The notes beneath the pieces were generated by a model. That model did no database searches. It was not told the origin of the DNA and saw only the letters and a list, made by a program, of their open reading frames with translations. The translations under genes and the position numbers were made by a program. Positions 1 through 5,626 of a stretch of DNA of 5,626 nt are shown here, piece after piece (the first letter of the stretch is position 1; each line of letters opens with the position of its first letter). This DNA comes from Desulfarculus sp. GTDB lineage: Bacteria > Desulfobacterota > Desulfarculia > Desulfarculales > Desulfarculaceae. Location: positions 1 through 5,626 of the forward strand of contig JAIUYB010000187.1 of assembly GCA_020216625.1 (NCBI GenBank). Direction: 5' to 3'.

Positions 1-1
1 T

Positions 2-121
2 ATGTGCTACAAACAGGGAACGGAGTTGGGCGAGGGGCTGCGCCGCTTCATCGTGGAAAACGTGCACCCCCTGGATTATTCCTGCGTGGTGCAGGCGCTC
101 AAGGAAGCCCGCTCCGACTAG
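2..121 (+). CDS. Unidentified protein, C-terminal 39 residues (5' end outside window)
   Basis: The reading frame is open from the left edge and ends at a TAG at 119-121. It gives 39 residues, from MCYKQG to KEARSD. Most third codon positions are G or C, as in carA and carB, which supports real coding. The tail is mixed hydrophobic and charged (for example RRFIVENVHPLDY), probably helical, with no membrane segment and no motif I recognise. The ATG at 2-4 is almost certainly an internal Met, or at least cannot be shown to be the start, because the upstream sequence is missing. The next gene starts 140 nt downstream and a possible terminator hairpin follows the stop directly, so this gene may belong to a separate transcript from carAB. 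I do not assign a function. Confidence 0.6.
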   Translation: MCYKQGTELGEGLRRFIVENVHPLDYSCVVQALKEARSD

Positions 122-154
122 ACCTGGGAGCCCCCGTCGGGACGCCCGGGTTTT
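120..154 (+). terminator. Possible rho-independent terminator after the first gene
   Basis: CCTGGG at 123-128 can pair with CCCGGG at 145-150, six pairs with one G-U wobble. The stem can extend outward through A122-T151, G121-T152 and A120-T153. A small inner stem, CGT 135-137 with ACG 142-144, could stack in the loop. The stem is followed at once by TTTT at 151-154, then GG, so the T run is short. The position, overlapping the upstream stop codon, is typical for an intrinsic terminator. In such GC-rich DNA chance hairpins are common, so confidence is moderate. Confidence 0.4.
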
Positions 155-200
155 GGTGCGCGCCCCCGGCCCACCAAGCCCGCCCGGCGCTCAACCAGCC

Positions 201-222
201 ACGATCATTTACATTTTCGTAG
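201..222 (+). promoter_or_regulatory. AT-rich island upstream of carA, weak promoter candidate
   Basis: This is the only clearly AT-rich stretch in the 140 nt between the upstream gene and carA. It contains TACATT at 210-215, a 4 of 6 match to a -10 element, but no recognisable -35 hexamer lies 15-19 bp upstream. If the hairpin at 120-154 terminates transcription, a promoter for carAB must lie in about this place. The call rests mainly on position and base composition. Confidence 0.2.
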
Positions 223-244
223 GCGACCGCCCGCCGGTCCGCCC

Positions 245-253
245 GGGAAAGAG
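245..253 (+). promoter_or_regulatory. carA ribosome binding site
   Basis: GGGAAAGAG includes AAAGAG at 248-253, one mismatch from AAGGAG, and ends 8 nt before the ATG at 262. This supports that start. CGGG at 244-247 could pair with CCCG at 254-257, which would present the AAAGAG element in the loop of a small hairpin. The four-pair stem is too short to be claimed as regulatory. Confidence 0.55.
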
Positions 254-261
254 CCCGCCGC

Positions 262-1422
262 ATGACCCGCCGCGCCCTGTTGGCCCTGGAAGACGGCACC
301 ACCTTCCCCTGCTTCGCCTTTGCCGGCGACGGCGAGGTGGCGGCCGAGGTCTGCTTCAACACCGCCATGACCGGCTACCAGGAGGTTCTGACCGACCCCT
401 CCTACAAGGGCCAGATGGTGGTGATGACCTATCCGCTCATCGGCAACTACGGCACCAACCCCGCGGACGTGGAGAGCGCCGCGGTCCAGGTCAGCGCCTT
501 TTTGGTCAAGGAATACCAGCCCCTGCCCAGCAATTTCCGCTCCACCCAGAGTCTGGGGGAATACCTGGAGGCGGCCGGGGTGCTGGGGGTGGAGGGCCTG
601 GACACCCGGGCCCTGACCCGCCACCTGCGCATCAAGGGGGCCATGAAGGGCGTGCTTTCCACCCGGGACCTGGACCCAAAGAGCCTCACCGCCAAGGCCC
701 AACAGAGCCCCGGCCTGGTGGGCGTGGACCTGGTCAAGGAGGTCACCTGCCGCGAGGCCTACCGCTGGATCGACGGCCGGATCGACCGCCAGGTGGACCT
801 GGCCGGCGACCCCGAGGCCATCTGGGCCGGCGGACAGGGCCGCTGGCGGGTGGTGGCCCTGGATTGCGGCATCAAATACAACATCCTGCGCCGTCTGGAG
901 GCCCGGGACATGAAGGTCCTGGTGGTGCCGGCCTTCACCCCGGCCGCGGCCATCGCCCGCACCGCCCCGGATGGCGTGTTCCTCAGCAACGGTCCCGGCG
1001 ATCCGGCCGCGGTGACCTATGTGGTGGAAACCGTGCGCGATCTGTTGGGGGTCAAGCCCATCTTCGGCATCTGCCTGGGCCACCAGATGCTGGGCCAGGC
1101 CCTGGGCGGCAAGACCTTCAAGCTCAAGTTCGGCCACCGGGGGGCCAACCAGCCGGTGATGGACCTGAGCACCACCAAGGTTGAAATCACCAGTCAAAAT
1201 CATGGCTTCTGCGTGGACGCCGCCACCATCCCCGACCCGGACGTGGTGATGACCCACCTGAACCTGAACGACCGCACCCTGGAGGGCCTGAGCCACAAGA
1301 AAATCCCGCTCTTCTGCGTGCAGTACCACCCCGAGGCCAGCCCCGGTCCCCACGACGCGGACTATCTCTTCGACCGCTTCGTGAAGATGATGACCACCGG
1401 CCAGCCCCCGGCGGCGGCGTAG
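262..1422 (+). CDS. carA: Carbamoyl-phosphate synthetase small (glutaminase) subunit
   Basis: CarA hydrolyses glutamine and channels the ammonia to CarB for carbamoyl phosphate synthesis in the cytoplasm, feeding pyrimidine and arginine synthesis. The product is 386 residues, normal for the family. Residues 1 to about 150 form the CarA-specific N-terminal domain, with the hallmark [17 protein letters not shown] at 32-48; Ser47 corresponds to a glutamine-contacting Ser of the E. coli enzyme. From about residue 194 there is a class I (triad) glutamine amidotransferase domain: SNGPGDP at 242-248, nucleophile Cys271 in [17 protein letters not shown] at 290-299, SQNHGF at 311-316, and the other triad members His356 and Glu358 in [12 protein letters not shown]. 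All key residues are present, so the enzyme should be active. The start is supported by the family-typical N-terminus and by the ribosome binding site upstream. The last residues (GQPPAAA) are a low-complexity tail. carB follows after 81 nt, as expected for an operon. Confidence 0.98.
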   Translation: MTRRALLALEDGTTFPCFAFAGDGEVAAEVCFNTAMTGYQEVLTDPSYKGQMVVMTYPLIGNYGTNPADVESAAVQVSAFLVKEYQPLPSNFRSTQSLGEYLEAAGVLGVEGLDTRALTRHLRIKGAMKGVLSTRDLDPKSLTAKAQQSPGLVGVDLVKEVTCREAYRWIDGRIDRQVDLAGDPEAIWAGGQGRWRVVALDCGIKYNILRRLEARDMKVLVVPAFTPAAAIARTAPDGVFLSNGPGDPAAVTYVVETVRDLLGVKPIFGICLGHQMLGQALGGKTFKLKFGHRGANQPVMDLSTTKVEITSQNHGFCVDAATIPDPDVVMTHLNLNDRTLEGLSHKKIPLFCVQYHPEASPGPHDADYLFDRFVKMMTTGQPPAAA

Positions 1423-1434
1423 GCCCGGCGAGGA

Positions 1435-1448
1435 GCGGGCCGACCCGC
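1435..1448 (+). other. Small hairpin in the carA-carB spacer
   Basis: GCGGG at 1435-1439 pairs perfectly with CCCGC at 1444-1448 around a CCGA loop. No T run follows, so it does not look like an intrinsic terminator. It could protect or process the mRNA between the two genes, or be chance in GC-rich DNA. The rest of the spacer (1423-1503) shows no promoter, and no strong Shine-Dalgarno sequence precedes carB. Confidence 0.3.
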
Positions 1449-1503
1449 CCCGGCGGAATTTGGATAGCGATCCCAACCACTCCCAGCCCCACGCGGACGT
1501 GAC

Positions 1504-4752
<3,249 letters not shown>

Positions 4753-4759
4753 GGGAACG

Positions 4760-4798
4760 ACCTAGGCGGCGGCTTGAAAAACCTAGACGAGCACCTAT
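4760..4798 (+). repeat. Three ACCTA direct repeats across the purF promoter
   Basis: ACCTAG occurs at 4760-4765 and again at 4781-4786, 21 bp apart or about two helical turns. ACCTAT follows at 4793-4798, 12 bp further. The first copy lies just upstream of the proposed -35 hexamer, the second in the promoter spacer and the third overlaps the -10. TAGG at 4801-4804 and the CTAGG at 4762-4766 also create inverted pairings with these copies. Such placement is typical of repressor operators, but the units are short and no regulator is visible in the window. Confidence 0.35.
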
Positions 4799-4801
4799 GT
4801 T
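4774..4801 (+). promoter_or_regulatory. Probable sigma70-type promoter for purF
   Basis: TTGAAA at 4774-4779 matches five of six -35 consensus bases. After 16 bp comes TATGTT at 4796-4801, which matches four of six -10 bases. The element sits in a locally AT-richer patch 22 nt after the carB stop. Transcription would begin near 4808 and give a leader of about 95 nt before purF. No intrinsic terminator separates carB from it, so purF may also receive readthrough from carAB. Confidence 0.5.
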
Positions 4802-4823
4802 AGGGGTAGTCTTTGGCGGAGCG

Positions 4824-4886
4824 ATGAACCCAACGGCGCGGCTCGCGGGCCTGGCCCACCAGGCCCCGGGCCGTACGACCTTTTGA
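4824..4886 (+). other. 20-codon open frame in the purF leader, possible leader peptide
   Basis: An ATG at 4824 opens a frame encoding MNPTARLAGLAHQAPGRTTF, closed by TGA at 4884-4886 with an in-frame TAA directly after it. GGCGGAG at 4815-4821 could serve as a ribosome binding site, but it is only 2-4 nt from the ATG, closer than usual. The frame differs from that of purF and stops 16 nt before its start. It spans the whole leader hairpin, so translation through it would melt the stem. A frame of this length is easily found by chance in GC-rich DNA; it may be non-coding. Confidence 0.2.
4833..4874 (+). promoter_or_regulatory. Two-tier hairpin in the purF 5' leader
   Basis: GGGCCTGG at 4847-4854 pairs perfectly with CCAGGCCC at 4859-4866 around a CCCA tetraloop. 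Outside it, ACGGC at 4833-4837 pairs with GCCGT at 4870-4874, giving a second five-pair stem with an internal loop. TTTT at 4881-4884 follows after six unpaired bases, so it is not a textbook terminator but could act as an attenuator or mRNA stabiliser. The structure ends 28 nt before the purF ATG and leaves the ribosome binding site free. It does not resemble a purine riboswitch: no three-way junction with the conserved loop sequences is seen. Confidence 0.45.
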
Positions 4887-4890
4887 TAAC

Positions 4891-4895
4891 GGGGG
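4891..4895 (+). promoter_or_regulatory. purF ribosome binding site
   Basis: GGGGG ends 7 nt before the ATG at 4903, a good distance. It can pair with the CCUCC of 16S rRNA with one G-U wobble. It is the only purine-rich run near the start and supports it, together with the conserved position of the catalytic Cys. Confidence 0.5.
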
Positions 4896-4902
4896 CTGCC
4901 CC

Positions 4903-5626
4903 ATGTTGGACCACTACGACGACCATCCCCGCGAGGCCTGCGGCGTCTTCGGCGTCTACGGACACCCCGAGGCCGCCCGGCTGACCTATTACGGCCTCTA
5001 CGCCCTGCAACACCGCGGCCAGGAATCGGCCGGCATCGTGGTCAGCGACGGCAAGCGCTTGAAAGACCGCCGCGCCATGGGCCTGGTGCCGGACATCTTC
5101 CGCGAGGAGGACCTCAAGGAGCTGACCGGCCACATGGCCTGCGGCCACGTGCGCTACTCCACCACCGGATCGTCCATCCAGGCCAACGTCCAGCCCTTCA
5201 TCATCAACTACGCCGGCCACAGCCTCTGCCTGGGCCACAACGGCAACCTCACCAACGCCTTCGACCTGCGCCGCCGCCTGGAGCGCGAGGGGTCGATCTT
5301 CCAGACCACCATGGACTCCGAGATCGTGATGCACCTGTTGGCCCGCAACATCCACCTGGGCTTCGAGGAGGGCCTGATCGAGGCGCTCAAGGAGCTCAAG
5401 GGGGCCTACAGCTTTCTCTTCATGACCGAGGACACCCTGGTGGCCGCCCGCGACCCCAATGGCTTCCGGCCCCTGTGCCTGGGCAAGCTGGAGGACGGCT
5501 ACGTGGTGGCCAGCGAGACCTGCGCCCTGGATCTGATCGACGCCAGCTTCCTGCGCCAGGTGGAGCCGGGCGAGGTGGTCTTCATCGACAAGAAGGGCCT
5601 GCGCAGCATCAAGCCCTTCAAGCGCG
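4903..5626 (+). CDS. purF: Amidophosphoribosyltransferase (PurF), N-terminal 241 residues; 3' end outside window
   Basis: PurF catalyses the first committed step of purine synthesis, turning PRPP and glutamine into 5-phosphoribosylamine. The visible part is the class II (Ntn) glutamine amidotransferase domain. The nucleophile is Cys13 in EACGVFG, preceded by 12 residues that look like the cleaved propeptide of the Bacillus subtilis-type enzyme; the E. coli enzyme has only Met before its Cys. Other glutaminase motifs are ALQHRGQESAGI at 34-45, Arg84 in GHVRYSTTG, Asn113-Gly114 in LGHNGNL, and Asp138 in TMDSEIVMHLL. They fall at the expected spacing from the Cys. DPNGFRPL marks the end part of this domain. 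The frame stays open to the last base. About half the protein is missing, including the whole phosphoribosyltransferase domain and the Cys residues that bind a 4Fe-4S cluster in propeptide-type relatives, so the cluster cannot be judged here. It follows carB by 150 nt and appears to have its own promoter. Confidence 0.97.
   Translation, partial: MLDHYDDHPREACGVFGVYGHPEAARLTYYGLYALQHRGQESAGIVVSDGKRLKDRRAMGLVPDIFREEDLKELTGHMACGHVRYSTTGSSIQANVQPFIINYAGHSLCLGHNGNLTNAFDLRRRLEREGSIFQTTMDSEIVMHLLARNIHLGFEEGLIEALKELKGAYSFLFMTEDTLVAARDPNGFRPLCLGKLEDGYVVASETCALDLIDASFLRQVEPGEVVFIDKKGLRSIKPFKR

Noticed and set aside
4..222. 72-codon + strand open frame at the left edge, running past the stop at 119-121
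   Set aside because: It overlaps the coding-like frame ending at 121 in another phase. The translation is Pro-, Gly- and Ala-rich low complexity and has no supporting ribosome binding site.
155..261. PyrR-type attenuator or other riboswitch before carA
   Set aside because: Short GC-rich pairings exist, such as GGCG 222-225 with CGCC 232-235, but there is no terminator/antiterminator pair and no known conserved riboswitch core.
153..1184. Long + strand open frame overlapping carA in another frame
   Set aside because: Its Pro-, Gly- and Arg-rich translation is a frame-shifted reading of carA, which has full catalytic motifs.
4762..4786. CTAGG...CCTAG inverted repeat as a terminator for carB
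   Set aside because: The stem is only five pairs with a 15-base loop, and no T run follows. The sequence is better explained as part of the repeat and promoter region.
4795..5355. 186-codon minus-strand open frame over the 5' part of purF
   Set aside because: It is the antisense shadow of purF, with the same His/Ala/Val/Gly-rich composition as the other shadows. The + strand frame carries all class II glutaminase motifs.

Overview
This window is a housekeeping nucleotide-biosynthesis locus from a GC-rich bacterium. It holds, all on the + strand, the last 39 codons of an unidentified gene, then complete carA and carB (the two subunits of glutamine-dependent carbamoyl-phosphate synthetase), then the first 241 codons of purF (amidophosphoribosyltransferase), which runs off the right edge. 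Nearly every codon ends in G or C. The carB-purF adjacency, the codon bias and the protein character fit a high-GC member of Desulfobacterota (former Deltaproteobacteria, possibly Desulfarculales-like). That placement is from memory of similar gene orders, not a search, so it is tentative.

Layout. 2-121: 3' end of an unknown CDS. 120-154: GC-rich hairpin with a short T run, a possible terminator directly at that stop codon. 155-261: short leader with one AT-rich island and a usable ribosome binding site. 262-1422: carA. 1423-1503: 81-nt spacer with no convincing terminator, so carA and carB look co-transcribed. 1504-4752: carB. 4753-4902: 150-nt spacer, the most information-rich non-coding part of the window. 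It holds a sigma70-like promoter (TTGAAA, 16 bp, TATGTT), three ACCTA direct repeats placed across it, a strong hairpin in the presumed purF leader, and a 20-codon open frame spanning that hairpin. 4903-5626: purF, 5' part.

How the genes work together. CarA hydrolyses glutamine and passes ammonia to CarB, which makes carbamoyl phosphate for pyrimidines and arginine. PurF uses glutamine and PRPP for the first committed step of purine synthesis. Both pathways draw on glutamine, and CarB carries a C-terminal MGS-like domain that in relatives senses UMP and IMP, IMP being the product of the pathway PurF opens. Co-location is therefore metabolically sensible, but purF seems to have its own promoter and leader.

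I see no mobile element, CRISPR array, RNA gene or evidently new multi-gene system. The points most worth checking are the purF control region and a Gly-to-Ser change in a strongly conserved N-terminal motif of CarB.
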